Counted from the stretch's first letter, positions 1 to 9,518 are shown. The stretch: 25,788 nucleotides of DNA from Amoebophrya sp. AT5.2 (GCA_005223375.1 RXOD01004224.1:1-25788), one strand, 5' to 3'. The notes: a model not told the origin generated them from the sequence alone. Numbers and translations are program-made.

Positions 1-21
1 TTAGGATCACCATGACCAACA

Positions 22-1661
22 CTACAACTGCTGCGCGAGTTCGGTTACCTCCGTCGGTTTCGCGTTCTTGTGCTTGTCTTCCAGCGGGGCGCCCCTTCGC
101 GCGCTGAGGAGCATCGTGAAGAACAGCGATACGCCCGCGACGAAGGGCACACGGGCCCACAGCGGACAAATCGAGAAGTTCAGCGTCATCGATGGAACCC
201 ATATCTGGAGGAAGCGTCATAGTGATAAAAGTGAACTAGAATTTGTTTCTTCTTGCGTTGCAGCGTCCAACTCATTGTTTTTTTTTTTTATTTTGGAAAA
301 CTGTACTTCGAAAGCAGAAAGAAGCTGGGAATCAAACGTATAGAATCTCCACAAATAATTACCTGCCAGCACGTGAGCAGGTCTTCTTTCCAGTTTTTTG
401 CGTAGTTGCTCAGTCCTGTTCGCACTGCCTGCGTCGCGACGTCCATCGCCCTATCGAACCCCTCATATCCCACCACCTCGTTTTCCCAGCTTCTTTCTGC
501 TTTCGCAGACGGAGTACAAGTGGATGCTGTACCACTACTAGCTGAAGCTGAGCCTGAGGCTGACGACGAAGTAGTTGTTTCCACTGTAGAAGTTTCCTTT
601 GTGATCTCCAGTAGCGCCTTGACGCTGTAGAAGGCCGGGAAGAAGAAGAACGGGTGGTGCACGAACTGGTCGATGAAAACCTGTTTTGCCACCGTCAGCT
701 GACCTGCCTTGTCCGTCAGTTTCGCGCTCCAGGGCTTTGCCGCAAACTTCGCAGCCTCCGGAAACCAGCGTTAGAGATTGAAAAAGCTACCCAGGTCGTA
801 TTAGTACTTCTTAGTCCTCCGTTAATTATCAGCCGCACTTCTTGATGGTCTTGTTCGTTACTTACACTGACACCAATATCAGAGCACTTGCTGTGGTTTC
901 CTACGGCCGCAAGGTGTACTTCTGGGGTGGGAACCACTACACACAAGATCAAGAAGTCGCAAGCTTCTCGGGGGGGGGCATGATGCGCATACGTCTTGGC
1001 ATGACGCTGCTGATCCCAGTCCCTGATAGCGAGGGCGAGAGGGAGAGCTACAGGCACAGCAAGAACGATGAGCAAAGAACGAGAACCATACCTAAAAACC
1101 CCCGGGCTATTGGACCTGAGCTTCTTCATTTGGTCCGTCTTAACAGCGAAAGGCGAAACAGTAGACCTGCAGGAAATACTGGACGCCGCCCAGCCACACC
1201 ACCCCCCACGTGCCGAAGAGCAGCAGGCGCGTTGTGTCCAGCTCCTTCCAACTTCTCCGGTTCTCGACGTACCGCTGCACGAGGAAGTCGGCGAACACCG
1301 TTTTCAGCCCGGCGATGACCACGCCGGTGCGGATGGGGTATCTCGCGGGGAGCGAGCGGAGGCGCTCGAAGCTCTGTCGCCGGGCGGCGTGGCGTGTGGC
1401 AGCTGCGCCCGGGGAGAAGGCTTGCTGGAAGAACGCGCGGAAGAACTCAGAAGGAGAAGAAGCGGAGGCGCCTGTTCGTGCGCTGCCCGCTGAAGAGGAC
1501 CAGCTAGAGGAAGATGATGAAGAAGACGATGCTCCTTCCGAAGAGGTGGTGAAAAACTCGAGGGGGAGACCGCCCGCGCCGCCGGAACTTGAGGACGCTG
1601 AGCCGCCAGAGCCTCGAAACCGCCCGGCGAGCTTCGAGGCGGAGGCAAAGAAAGGACGCAT
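22..1661 (-). CDS. MPV17/PMP22-family membrane protein, three exons
   Basis: Joined exons 1661-1149, 770-363 and 204-22 give 367 residues in one frame. Members of this family (MPV17, Sym1, PXMP2) are four-helix proteins of the inner mitochondrial or peroxisomal membrane, linked to channel activity and mitochondrial DNA upkeep. The family core runs from about residue 107 (RYPIRTGVVIAGLK) through FGTWGVVWLGGVQYF, RWFPEAAKF (172-180), the hallmark KQVFIDQFVHHPFFFFP (200-216), NYAKNWKEDLLTCWQ, and IWVPSMTLNFSICPLWARVP (308-327). The typical protein has about 180-250 residues. The excess is a Ser-rich N-terminal extension of about 100 residues that starts MRPFFASASKLAGRF, basic and amphipathic like a mitochondrial presequence, plus a Ser/Thr insert after ALLEITKE. 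The start is the ATG at 1661. The first junction is non-canonical and the second is GT-AG. The stop is TAG at 24-22. Family assignment is firm; organelle and substrate are inference. Confidence 0.88.
205..362 (-). other. Canonical intron 2 of the MPV17-family gene (158 bp)
   Basis: The donor is CTGGCAG|GTAATT and the acceptor is CTTCCTCCAG|ATATGG, read on the minus strand. Splicing joins LLTCWQ to IWVPSMTLNF in phase 0, which matches the conserved WQ-x-x-P-x-x-NF region of the family. The intron is AT-rich with a 10-11 base A run on the transcript strand. It carries one arm of a perfect 23-bp inverted repeat whose partner lies in the upstream exon. Confidence 0.9.
309..505. repeat. Perfect 23-bp inverted repeat spanning an exon-intron boundary
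   Basis: Positions 309-331 (beginning CGAAAGCAGAAAGAAG) and 483-505 (beginning TTCCCAGCTTCTTTC) are exact reverse complements over 23 bp, separated by 151 bp. On the transcript the first arm (505-483) is coding, for residues around AKAERSWE. The second arm (331-309) lies inside intron 2. The splice donor at 362-361 is in the loop. I see no target-site duplication outside the arms. Confidence 0.92.
771..1148 (-). other. Non-canonical, introner-like intron 1 of the MPV17-family gene
   Basis: No GT-AG pair joins the two halves of the family core here. The first frame hits TAA at 1142-1140 and the second is blocked by TAA just upstream of 770. The pentamer CGCTG sits at both edges (1148-1144 and 770-766 on the minus strand). 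Removing one copy with the 373 bases between them (378 bases in all) restores VYCFAFRWFPEAAKF in one frame. The exact cut can slide within the repeat. Inside the repeats the two ends resemble each other as imperfect inverted termini: TTAAGA and, further in, TGAAGAAGCT then CAGGTC at one end, against TTAGAGA, TGAAAAAGCT then CAGGTC on the opposite strand at the other end. A short target-site duplication plus inverted termini is how Amoebophrya introners are described. Confidence 0.75.
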
Positions 1662-2189
1662 CACCCTGGTGGAGGTCTTGCGGCCCTCCAGACGAGTTTT
1701 TGTGGTGGTGGGGAGCGCGCGGTAACTGCGCGGTAGTTACTTACTGTAAACGTGATATGATGATCGCTTGTGTGCAGCGAACTCAACAGGCGGGGGCACT
1801 TCAGAAAAGGGTGCTCTCAACCTCCTCCAACCGAAGTCGTGGAGAAGAGGACGTTCGAATGAAAGCGATGAAAACACGCTCTTGAGCAACAAGCCGCGTG
1901 GAGGGCGTAGGTCTGGGCCAAATTGTGGATATCGTCTCGTGTGGCGTCTTCAGAAAGCGGTCGGCAGAAACTGGAAAGCGGCGTCGACATGTCCATGTTT
2001 TAGATTTAGAAGATGACGAGGCTGAAGAAAATAAGAACCAAAAATTAAAGTTGGGTGTGCCAACATGTGCTCAAGTTGTGCAATGCAAAAACAACTACGC
2101 ACACAGAGACGAAGAGATTAAAAATGATTTTCAGAAATTTCTTTGATATTTCTCGAGGCAAAATTTTGCAAACTCTCATTGCGTGACGT
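1662..2189. other. Intergenic spacer between the FkbM-like and MPV17-family genes
   Basis: This 528 bp lies between the stop of the upstream minus-strand gene and the ATG of the MPV17-family gene. It should hold a 3' UTR and a 5' UTR. Frames here are short with no recognisable protein content, and I see no RNA gene or long repeat. Confidence 0.6.
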
Positions 2190-5090
2190 CTACATCGTTT
2201 GATTGCGATTTTTTAAAGCTGCGATATACGATGACGATGACGAAGATGACGATATCTCTCGCAACCACGCACGTGCCGACTGGTAGAACAATTTCTTCCG
2301 CCTGTACGAGGAACCAATTAAAAATGTGATACTTAAGACTCGCTTAACAGTCCTCAAATTGCGCTTCCAGGAGCGTTGCTCCGAGGAGACCGTCTCCATC
2401 CTCGAAGTTGAATCACCGCCCGAGGCCGCGGCAATTGCACGCGATTCGTTCTCTCGACAATCGCGGATTCTCACCTCTGAAAACAAGTTTACTTTCGCGA
2501 GCGCGTCTCGGACAACTTCCTCGCCACCTAAAGCTGAATCCGCCTCCACCCCCTCGAAAAACACTTCCACGAACCTGTCCACGTCGCCTGCAAAGCCCGC
2601 GTCTGAGATCAAACTTTCGAAATCCACCGGCAAAGCGAAGTGATCATTACGTTTGAGCGACAGGCTGCCGAGTTTGCTGGTGCGCACCCGCGAGGGACGA
2701 TTCTGCATCCAGCGCGGGGAACCCAGCAGTCGCTCCCTGCTCATAGCCGCTCGCTTCGTCATCTCGTCGCCCTTGCGCTTGCCAGTACTACCACCTCTGG
2801 AAGCTGGTGTGTCTTTGTCAACAGTGGTCGCGGAATTAACGTGTTCCATGATCGCGGAATCGCCGGCTTGGAGCGTTGCGTTGTTCACAACGGTAGCGTA
2901 AAAATTTTCCTCCTCATTCTTCCACGGGAGCGCCAGCGCTTCCAGATACGGCACCCAGTCGCGAAAGAAGGAGAGGTTAAAGACATGTGGCTTTGGCATG
3001 GCTCTTGCGTCGTCGTGCTCAGTTGCTGCCTCTGCTTGTTCTGGTTGATGCTGCTCGTCCGAAATTTCCGAATTCATCATCTCAAGACGCAGCTCGTCTA
3101 CGCCACAATCTACGTTGATCTGCAGGATCGCTTCATGTTGCGGCTGGACGACTTGCACACGAATCGGGAACTCGTCCAGAACCGTAAGATTGCCGCGCCA
3201 AATCAATTCCTCTTCTCGCAGTCCTTCTCCTTTATCATCCTTGCCCGAAAATGGAGGCTGTTCTACTTCGTCTCCACGATCTATCAAAGGTGAAAATTCC
3301 TCGGCGTCGACGCGTGAAAATAAACCAGCACTGCTTGTCCTTCCCACGCCTGACCCCAAGCTTAAAATATCCGTCTTCACTACTTCAACCGCGTCGACGC
3401 TTGGCATCACTTTCTTCCCTGTGATCGCCACGTGCGCAAGCTGCTTTCGAAGATTCAAAGAACTCAGTCGAAGATCTTGATGATAACAACCTGCTCCCCC
3501 TCCCCCGCCCCCCACCGCCAAGTGCCGGTTGAAAAAGACGAAGTCCGACGCGCAGAAACTGTGCTCGCGGCTCCACATCAAGTCGCCGCAGTTCTCGAAC
3601 GTGGTAAAGTTCAGCAGCGCCATTACGAACAGCGCCTGCGAGCACAGGGGTGCGTGCGCGTATGGGATGGAACACAAGTCGGCGGTCATCTCGATCTGCA
3701 GCGCGCGAACACCGTTTGTAAGCGGCAGGAACAGAGTTGGATCTGCGTCAACATCAATGTTGTTTTCAGCCGTTGTCCGTGCCCGTGGCAGGAGAAACTT
3801 TAATTTTTTGCCCCCGAAATTATCATCATCCCCACTTCCACTCGCGGATAGAGCGTAGAGCCTGTGCCGGAACCGCGCGGGGTCCTCCAGGATCATACAG
3901 TCGCCGCGCATGAAGGTCAACTTGAGCAGTCTCCGAACCACGTCGTGCGAGGGCGTGTTGGCGAGGAGGCTCCCCACCACGTCCACGTCCATGCCCTGCG
4001 CGTCAATCTTCACAAAATCAATCGGCCGCACCAAGCGTGGAGGTCGTGGTCGTCCTCCTGCACCTCCTCCAGGTGTAAAAATGAGGAACTTCCGGACGAA
4101 GGACCCCAGCGACACCACGGGCACGCGCCGCGTGACGAGCGTCTTGCCGCACCTCTCCTTCCAGAAGTCACTGTGCTTCTTTCGCTCGGAGTCGCTGCTT
4201 TGGCCGGAGGAGGGCACCAGATTATCGGTCTTGGTGGCGTCGATTTGCGAAAGCGACGAACAGCCGTCGAGGTAGGCGATGTGAAACGGCTGGTACGTGC
4301 TGATGCTGGCCCCGGCGCTGGCCGCCAGAGGATCTTCCGAAGTACGACTGGTACCTTCGCGCGCTCTACTAGTACGTCCTCTTGGGTCGCCGGTGTCTCG
4401 TTGCTGGGGCACCACCGTGTCGTCCCCCACCGCAAACGGGAAGATGAGGTACCGTCCGGGCACGGACCAAAGGGAGTTTGGATTCTCGTTTTCTTGTTTC
4501 GAGTTCTTCCCCTCAGAGTCAGACGCGCCTGGAGTACTATGAGCATGATCTTCTTCTTCGCCGCCGCTCCTGATGCAGATGGGAACGGACGGAGCGCACG
4601 GTCTTGATGGTTTTCGCTGAAGCTGATGATGTCCCGCGGCCTCGCTGTGGTCACTGAACGCCTGACGCAGCTTCGTAAAAACTCGTGCGAACTTATCCAG
4701 CACGGGCTCGAAACCGACGACCATTGGCGGGTCTCGTAGTTCTTGATTTTGTGTCGTGACCCGTGCGGGGCTTGATGTAGTTGGTTTCAACAGATCCGTT
4801 TCGACTACGCTGGCGTCATTCACACCGATTTCTACAACGAGTTTCCGCTCCAGTCGGCGCAGAATCTTCCCCAAGGAGTCCTCTCCACCGCGCATCTCGA
4901 AAGCGACGGCGAGGCTTGTAGCGGAACGTGCAGTTGGATCCTCATCCTGGCTGTCAGACGAGACAAAGAGGCCGAGGGTCGCAAGCGCGTCGCGCACGCG
5001 AAGCACTCTAGCGGTCGGGTCCGCTGTAGCCACGGCCGTCACTGTGGCCGCTACGGGCAGCAAGAGAGCTGACAATCGCATCATTTTCAT
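2190..5090 (-). CDS. Secreted FkbM-type methyltransferase-like protein, 966 aa
   Basis: Single-exon gene. The first ATG at 5090 follows an in-frame TAG, so the start is well fixed. Residues 1-23 form a signal peptide (basic start, then LSALLLPVAATVTAVATA), pointing to the secretory pathway. FkbM methyltransferases transfer methyl groups from S-adenosylmethionine, usually to sugar hydroxyls. Three pieces match the fold. KLVVEIGVNDASVV (about 84-97) resembles the SAM-binding first strand. YLDGCSSLSQID has GCSSL at 276-280. IDFVKIDAQGMDVDVVGSL has KIDAQG at 361-366, corresponding to the family's KID-x-EG-x-E motif. Charged, low-complexity inserts split the domain, which is normally about 200 residues in all. 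The Cys-containing C-terminal half is not recognised and ends in a Ser run. The first motif has Glu where Asp is usual. Activity is unproven; substrate unknown. Confidence 0.72.
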   Translation of the reverse strand: MKMMRLSALLLPVAATVTAVATADPTARVLRVRDALATLGLFVSSDSQDEDPTARSATSLAVAFEMRGGEDSLGKILRRLERKLVVEIGVNDASVVETDLLKPTTSSPARVTTQNQELRDPPMVVGFEPVLDKFARVFTKLRQAFSDHSEAAGHHQLQRKPSRPCAPSVPICIRSGGEEEDHAHSTPGASDSEGKNSKQENENPNSLWSVPGRYLIFPFAVGDDTVVPQQRDTGDPRGRTSRAREGTSRTSEDPLAASAGASISTYQPFHIAYLDGCSSLSQIDATKTDNLVPSSGQSSDSERKKHSDFWKERCGKTLVTRRVPVVSLGSFVRKFLIFTPGGGAGGRPRPPRLVRPIDFVKIDAQGMDVDVVGSLLANTPSHDVVRRLLKLTFMRGDCMILEDPARFRHRLYALSASGSGDDDNFGGKKLKFLLPRARTTAENNIDVDADPTLFLPLTNGVRALQIEMTADLCSIPYAHAPLCSQALFVMALLNFTTFENCGDLMWSREHSFCASDFVFFNRHLAVGGGGGGAGCYHQDLRLSSLNLRKQLAHVAITGKKVMPSVDAVEVVKTDILSLGSGVGRTSSAGLFSRVDAEEFSPLIDRGDEVEQPPFSGKDDKGEGLREEELIWRGNLTVLDEFPIRVQVVQPQHEAILQINVDCGVDELRLEMMNSEISDEQHQPEQAEAATEHDDARAMPKPHVFNLSFFRDWVPYLEALALPWKNEEENFYATVVNNATLQAGDSAIMEHVNSATTVDKDTPASRGGSTGKRKGDEMTKRAAMSRERLLGSPRWMQNRPSRVRTSKLGSLSLKRNDHFALPVDFESLISDAGFAGDVDRFVEVFFEGVEADSALGGEEVVRDALAKVNLFSEVRIRDCRENESRAIAAASGGDSTSRMETVSSEQRSWKRNLRTVKRVLSITFLIGSSYRRKKLFYQSARAWLREISSSSSSSSYIAALKNRNQTM

Positions 5091-5594
5091 CTACACGACT
5101 TTCGTACTTGTTGTTCTGCTCAAAAGAAATCGCGAATCCACGAGAACGATCACGGACCACGACGAGGACGATCTCCAAGAAGCTGCACACAGCTGCACCT
5201 GACCACAATACGAACAGCAGCACCTGTTAGTCGTGCACAACTGCGGCAGCGGAGCAGGCGAGGTCGTTTGCCCCAGATAGAAGCGGTTAGATTCTTGTGT
5301 GAGGTAGACGTTCAGAAGATCATACATAACAATGCAACAACATGCATGTCAAAAAAAAAGCGGGGGTTACCCGATTACTATTGTTTCATGCTTCCGTCTT
5401 CGTCTTGCTCTTGTTCTTGCGCTTCGCAGGGGTACGTGCGCATGTAGCTAGGCTAGGGGCACTCAAGTGTAGCACTAGCAAATCATGATCAGCGGGCTAG
5501 GGCTTGCCTTGTGGAATCATCACAGACAGTGCCTAAAAAATGCTCCATCTGCATCGGATTCAAATTCAAACTGCAACGATAGTGTGTTGCTTTT
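5091..5594. other. Intergenic spacer
   Basis: This 504 bp lies between the orphan gene ending at 5595 and the FkbM-like ATG. It contains short open frames, a short A run near 5350 and nothing I can assign. It probably holds untranslated regions. Confidence 0.6.
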
Positions 5595-8500
5595 TTATGT
5601 ATGAAGACCACCGGCACCGGCGTCTTCGTCGCCCTCGACCATCGCTGCCTCGTTGCTTCCTTTGTTATCATGGTACACGACGTTGTCGTCTAATCTGTAC
5701 ACCTCTTTCTGCTTTTCTTCGGCGTCTTTCTCTTTTTTTTCTTCCCCATCCTGGATCCGTTGACTGCCCTCTCGAGTTAACGAGTGACGACGTGGTCGGT
5801 GGTCTTGTTCGCCGAGTATGTAGACTTCTTGTTTTTCTGCTTTTTCCGTCATGGTTCTGATTTTTTCATCCTTCTTCTCAAAGTAAAGGCTACTCTGAGT
5901 TTCTGCGAGTTTGTTGCGAAGGTACGTCGTCAGCATCTTTTCCTTGGCAGCTCTTTCGGCCTCGGCTTTTTTCTTGTCGGCGTCTATTTCGTCGTGATCT
6001 TCATCCCGCAGGTCTACGTCTTCTTCCCGATTGTTCGCCAGCGCCGCGATTGCCGACCCCTCCTTCCGCAGCATTTTCACCGTTTGCCCCACCTTCTTTC
6101 CCGGCTCCTCGCCGTGCGGGGTGCTAAACGCAGCGTTGCCCAGTACCGCATTCATGATGCTGTGGGCTTTCGCGTGTTCCGTACTTGCGTGCTCCGATTC
6201 CACTTCAAGCATTCTGTGCGACGGGATCTTCTTCAACGTGCGGACGATTGAGCTTTGCGGCCCGCGCGGACCCATCACGATTGGCTGATCCGCGACGACA
6301 ACGTCGCTCTCGTCGTTGACGTCCTCATTTAGTTGACGGAGCAGTAGACTGTCGGTGATGCTGCGCGCCATGGCCTCGAACGATTCCGCCCGGACGCGGT
6401 GCAGTAGCGCGGCGGGGTCCGGAGGTGCGGCTTCAACCATCATGGGGGCAGCAGCTGGGGGAGCGGTTGTATGAACAACTGGGGCTGCGCGAGGCGTCGA
6501 TCTCGTTTCTTCGCCAGCGTCAGTAGAGGGCGCCTTACTTGAAGATGCGACCAAAGTCTTTTGCCTCTGGTAAGGCTTCGGGAATTCGGGAACCAGAGGC
6601 CGCCGATCCGATTTGCGATTCCGCGGCTGTCGCGCAGCAGACGACGATCGTTTCGCATGCTCGCTCGCAAGTGCCCCAATTTCTTCTTGCCCTTCAGATG
6701 ACGAGTTTATTTCCGGCGCTTTATTCGCAGCTTTGGCCTTTTCCATGGTGATCACTTTTCGCACCGCCGCGCGCAATCTTCTAGGCGCGTCCCCCGGCAC
6801 AAACCGAGGGCTCGTCATGGTGACGGATTTTTGCATCATGTCCACCCGCTCCTCGTGCGAAAAGTTTTGGAGGTAGGTTTTTGTCCTCCTCGAAGAAATG
6901 TCCCCCGCATCCCCGTCCACCGCCGGGTGCTTGCCTAGGCCCTGAAGCTCAACGTCCATGAAGTACTTCAGGGGGATGTTCAATCCCTCCTCATGCATGT
7001 GCTTCGCGAGTTGCTGGTGCGGACGATGGATCGTGTCATCTGCGTGCCCTTTCCCCGTCTCCGGGTGATAGTCGTTCGCTTGCCTCAGTAAGATCCGGTA
7101 GCCGTCGAGCAGAATGGATTTCATTTTTGCGTGGTTGTTCTGGTCCCCGATCGTCGACTTCGGCGTGTAGTCCTGGTGCTTTTTGCTGGCTATGCCGGCG
7201 CTCAGTCTTCTCGCAGGAATCTTCGCCGCTGTTTCTCCCGAGCGCGAGCCGGACGATAGCCCCCTCGTAACCGACGTTTCCTCCCCTACTCCTCCGTGCT
7301 TTTCGCTCATGTCTTCCTCCTGCTTTATCAGGCTGCGGCGGTAGGAGTTTCTGGGCCTCGGGGCCACTGCGAAGGGCCCGACAGGCTGCGGCGCCACCGT
7401 GTGATCCGTCAGAGAAAGCCGCGAAACGCTCTGCGGCGACCGCGCTACCTCGTCACCGTCCATGCGGGACGGCGACGAACTGCGCGAGCGCGATCGCATC
7501 CCGCCCCCCACCGACGTGCCTTCAATGGTGTTTCCCATTTTGGACGAGCTGCCGCCGCGGAGCATCGAGAGGTACTTGCGCATGGCCTGCGTGGGGGAGC
7601 TCAATGCCGCGGAGGAAACTTTCGAGGCGTTGGGGGGCACTCGTGCGAAGTCGTGTTGGTCGAGATTCTGCTGCGTGAGTACTTGTTGTCCCGACCTGCG
7701 AGGAGCCCCTCCTGTTCCCGCCTGCTGCGAGATGAAGGAGGACCGAGGACTCCCTGCTGCTACCGTCTGCTGCGCCAATGAAGTCGAAGTTCTCTTGAGC
7801 TCGTTCTGCGCGTCAATAGCTGTTCTCACGACGCTACGCGCCTTATCGATCGCTTCGAAACGCTGCTTCGAGCGATGCTCGGTCTTCGCACTCTTCCTTT
7901 TCACCGCCGCAGCACCCCCCGTAAGATGAAGCCGTGGATCGAAGCCGGTGGGCGTGTACCCGCTGAGATTTCCTTGACGACGAGCTGCAACAGTATTTTG
8001 TGACCGAGCTCCGAGCCGCAGTTGAGCCTCGGCGGCCGACGCCCGTGCTCCTGCCTGCGCCCGCCCTGGAGGAGGAGAAGCGCTACTCTTCTTCAGGATC
8101 GACGCCGTCGTGTTTATTCCGCCTCCAATGAACTGTTGATTGTCCCGCTCAAATGACCCCGACCGCATCCCGGATCCGCCTGCAGCCGTTGCGGAGGCGA
8201 GCCCCGCGCTTAGCTTCGCGCGAAAATGCTCGTGCGCCTCACGCGCACGCTGCATCGTCGAGGCGCGTTGCGAAGCCTTGTCCGCGACTGTCACGCTTTT
8301 TCCCACCTTGCGAGGTTGTTCCGATTGTTCTCCACGACCTTGCGAGGTTCGGTTGTAGTATCGGCTGTTCCGATCATTGTTCGCTAGCAGCAGCTCCTCG
8401 GCGCTGTTGAATGCCACGTCTTGCTCGCTCGAGTCCGCTCCCGCGGCGGACGCGTGTTTCAGTAGCGCCCGTTCGCGCAGCGGCGGCGGGGGTGTCGTGG

Positions 8501-9518
8501 CGCGCAGAGCGCCTACGTCTGTGGTCGCGTTTCCGTTTCCCTTCCCGATATTCCCGGCGCGCGGCGTGGCAGGTGCAGCGGCGCCGAGGTTTCGTGGCGT
8601 GCTCAGAATCATGCTGGACGTCGCGGCGACGGTCTGCGGGTTCTCTTCATTCAGTGGACCGGCATGGAGAGAGACCGCCATGGGGGTTCTCACCGGCAGA
8701 TTCTCCAGCTCGCCCGTGTAGCGGCAGACCATGAACACGTAGTAGCAGCCCGAAGTCTGAGGAGATTTCGAAGCTCCTGCAGCAGCTCCTCGAAAGGTGG
8801 TGGGACTACGTTGCATCTTTGCCTGGCCCGCTCGTCCCGCACGCTGCGCAGCAGCCGGGCCACCTACCGTGTCGCTTTCCGAAGAGTCCTCCTCTTGCGT
8901 CGAGGTGATTTCTCTCGAATCCGACGAAGTTTCGTCGATACCCGCAAGGGGTTGCCCGACAGTGGCGTTTGCTGCGGTGTTCTTACTGCTCTCTTTGCTC
9001 CCTGCCGCGTTCCTTTGCCCAGCAGGCAGCACCACTTCGGCAGCGAAGTAGAGCCCGAACCCGACGTCGAGTTTCGGGGATTTAGTTTTTCCACCCTGCT
9101 TATGTTGGGCCGGCGGAACACCATTCTTCCCCCCCGGCAGAGCCAAGCTTGTTTTCATGAAGGGATGCTTGATTACTAGTCCCAACGCTTCGTCCACCGT
9201 GCGCGCCGTAAACACGGACTCCAAAACCCGCCTTGCCCCGCCATAAGGTGCAGCACTGCTCACCATCTCGTAGCACAAGCTGGGGCTGAGGACGGAGAAC
9301 GCCGGGCTGAGATTCTGCCGCAGCCGGGCGGTCTCAGTGACCGTGGACACGCGCTGAAGTTCCTTGCTGTTCGGGGGGCGGAATTGGACGCGGTGGGTCG
9401 GCGGCCGGTGCGGCGGGAGGACAGCCATTGCTTCGGTTTCCCCGGCACTTGCCGCAACTACTCCTCCTGATCGCGAGCCGCGCACCAGAGGCTGGCGCGG
9501 CCCAGGGGCGAAAGACAT
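5595..9518 (-). CDS. Large, mostly disordered orphan protein, 1307 aa
   Basis: Single uninterrupted frame from the ATG at 9518 (context AAGGATGTC) to TAA at 5597-5595. I do not recognise the family. Three stretches look ordered. One lies near the N-terminus: SPAFSVLSPSLCYEMVSS, then a helical VDEALGLVIKHPFMKTSLALP and a strand-like CYYVFMVCRYTGELENLPVR. A central block at about 786-926 includes ILLDGYRILLRQANDYHPE and LNIPLKYFMDVELQGLGKHP. A charged coiled coil sits near 1170-1225 (ADKKKAEAERAAKEKM). The rest is rich in Ser, Ala, Gly, Gln, Arg and Thr, with many RS/SP sites suggesting phosphorylation. There is no signal peptide or membrane segment, so a cytosolic or cytoskeletal scaffold is possible but is a guess. 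The frame's length and its position in the array make it a real gene. Confidence 0.8.
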   Translation of the reverse strand: MSFAPGPRQPLVRGSRSGGVVAASAGETEAMAVLPPHRPPTHRVQFRPPNSKELQRVSTVTETARLRQNLSPAFSVLSPSLCYEMVSSAAPYGGARRVLESVFTARTVDEALGLVIKHPFMKTSLALPGGKNGVPPAQHKQGGKTKSPKLDVGFGLYFAAEVVLPAGQRNAAGSKESSKNTAANATVGQPLAGIDETSSDSREITSTQEEDSSESDTVGGPAAAQRAGRAGQAKMQRSPTTFRGAAAGASKSPQTSGCYYVFMVCRYTGELENLPVRTPMAVSLHAGPLNEENPQTVAATSSMILSTPRNLGAAAPATPRAGNIGKGNGNATTDVGALRATTPPPPLRERALLKHASAAGADSSEQDVAFNSAEELLLANNDRNSRYYNRTSQGRGEQSEQPRKVGKSVTVADKASQRASTMQRAREAHEHFRAKLSAGLASATAAGGSGMRSGSFERDNQQFIGGGINTTASILKKSSASPPPGRAQAGARASAAEAQLRLGARSQNTVAARRQGNLSGYTPTGFDPRLHLTGGAAAVKRKSAKTEHRSKQRFEAIDKARSVVRTAIDAQNELKRTSTSLAQQTVAAGSPRSSFISQQAGTGGAPRRSGQQVLTQQNLDQHDFARVPPNASKVSSAALSSPTQAMRKYLSMLRGGSSSKMGNTIEGTSVGGGMRSRSRSSSPSRMDGDEVARSPQSVSRLSLTDHTVAPQPVGPFAVAPRPRNSYRRSLIKQEEDMSEKHGGVGEETSVTRGLSSGSRSGETAAKIPARRLSAGIASKKHQDYTPKSTIGDQNNHAKMKSILLDGYRILLRQANDYHPETGKGHADDTIHRPHQQLAKHMHEEGLNIPLKYFMDVELQGLGKHPAVDGDAGDISSRRTKTYLQNFSHEERVDMMQKSVTMTSPRFVPGDAPRRLRAAVRKVITMEKAKAANKAPEINSSSEGQEEIGALASEHAKRSSSAARQPRNRKSDRRPLVPEFPKPYQRQKTLVASSSKAPSTDAGEETRSTPRAAPVVHTTAPPAAAPMMVEAAPPDPAALLHRVRAESFEAMARSITDSLLLRQLNEDVNDESDVVVADQPIVMGPRGPQSSIVRTLKKIPSHRMLEVESEHASTEHAKAHSIMNAVLGNAAFSTPHGEEPGKKVGQTVKMLRKEGSAIAALANNREEDVDLRDEDHDEIDADKKKAEAERAAKEKMLTTYLRNKLAETQSSLYFEKKDEKIRTMTEKAEKQEVYILGEQDHRPRRHSLTREGSQRIQDGEEKKEKDAEEKQKEVYRLDDNVVYHDNKGSNEAAMVEGDEDAGAGGLHT

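Noticed and set aside
716..1129. 137-codon minus-strand frame
   Set aside because: Falls inside the first intron of the MPV17-family gene, and only its end overlaps the exon in a different frame.
1210..1725. 171-codon plus-strand frame
   Set aside because: Antisense to exon 1 of the MPV17-family gene, which carries conserved family motifs on the minus strand.
4010..4654. 214-codon minus-strand frame inside the FkbM-like gene
   Set aside because: A shifted frame of the same strand: basic, Arg/Pro/Ser-rich, with no motif. The main frame carries the KIDAQG motif at this position.
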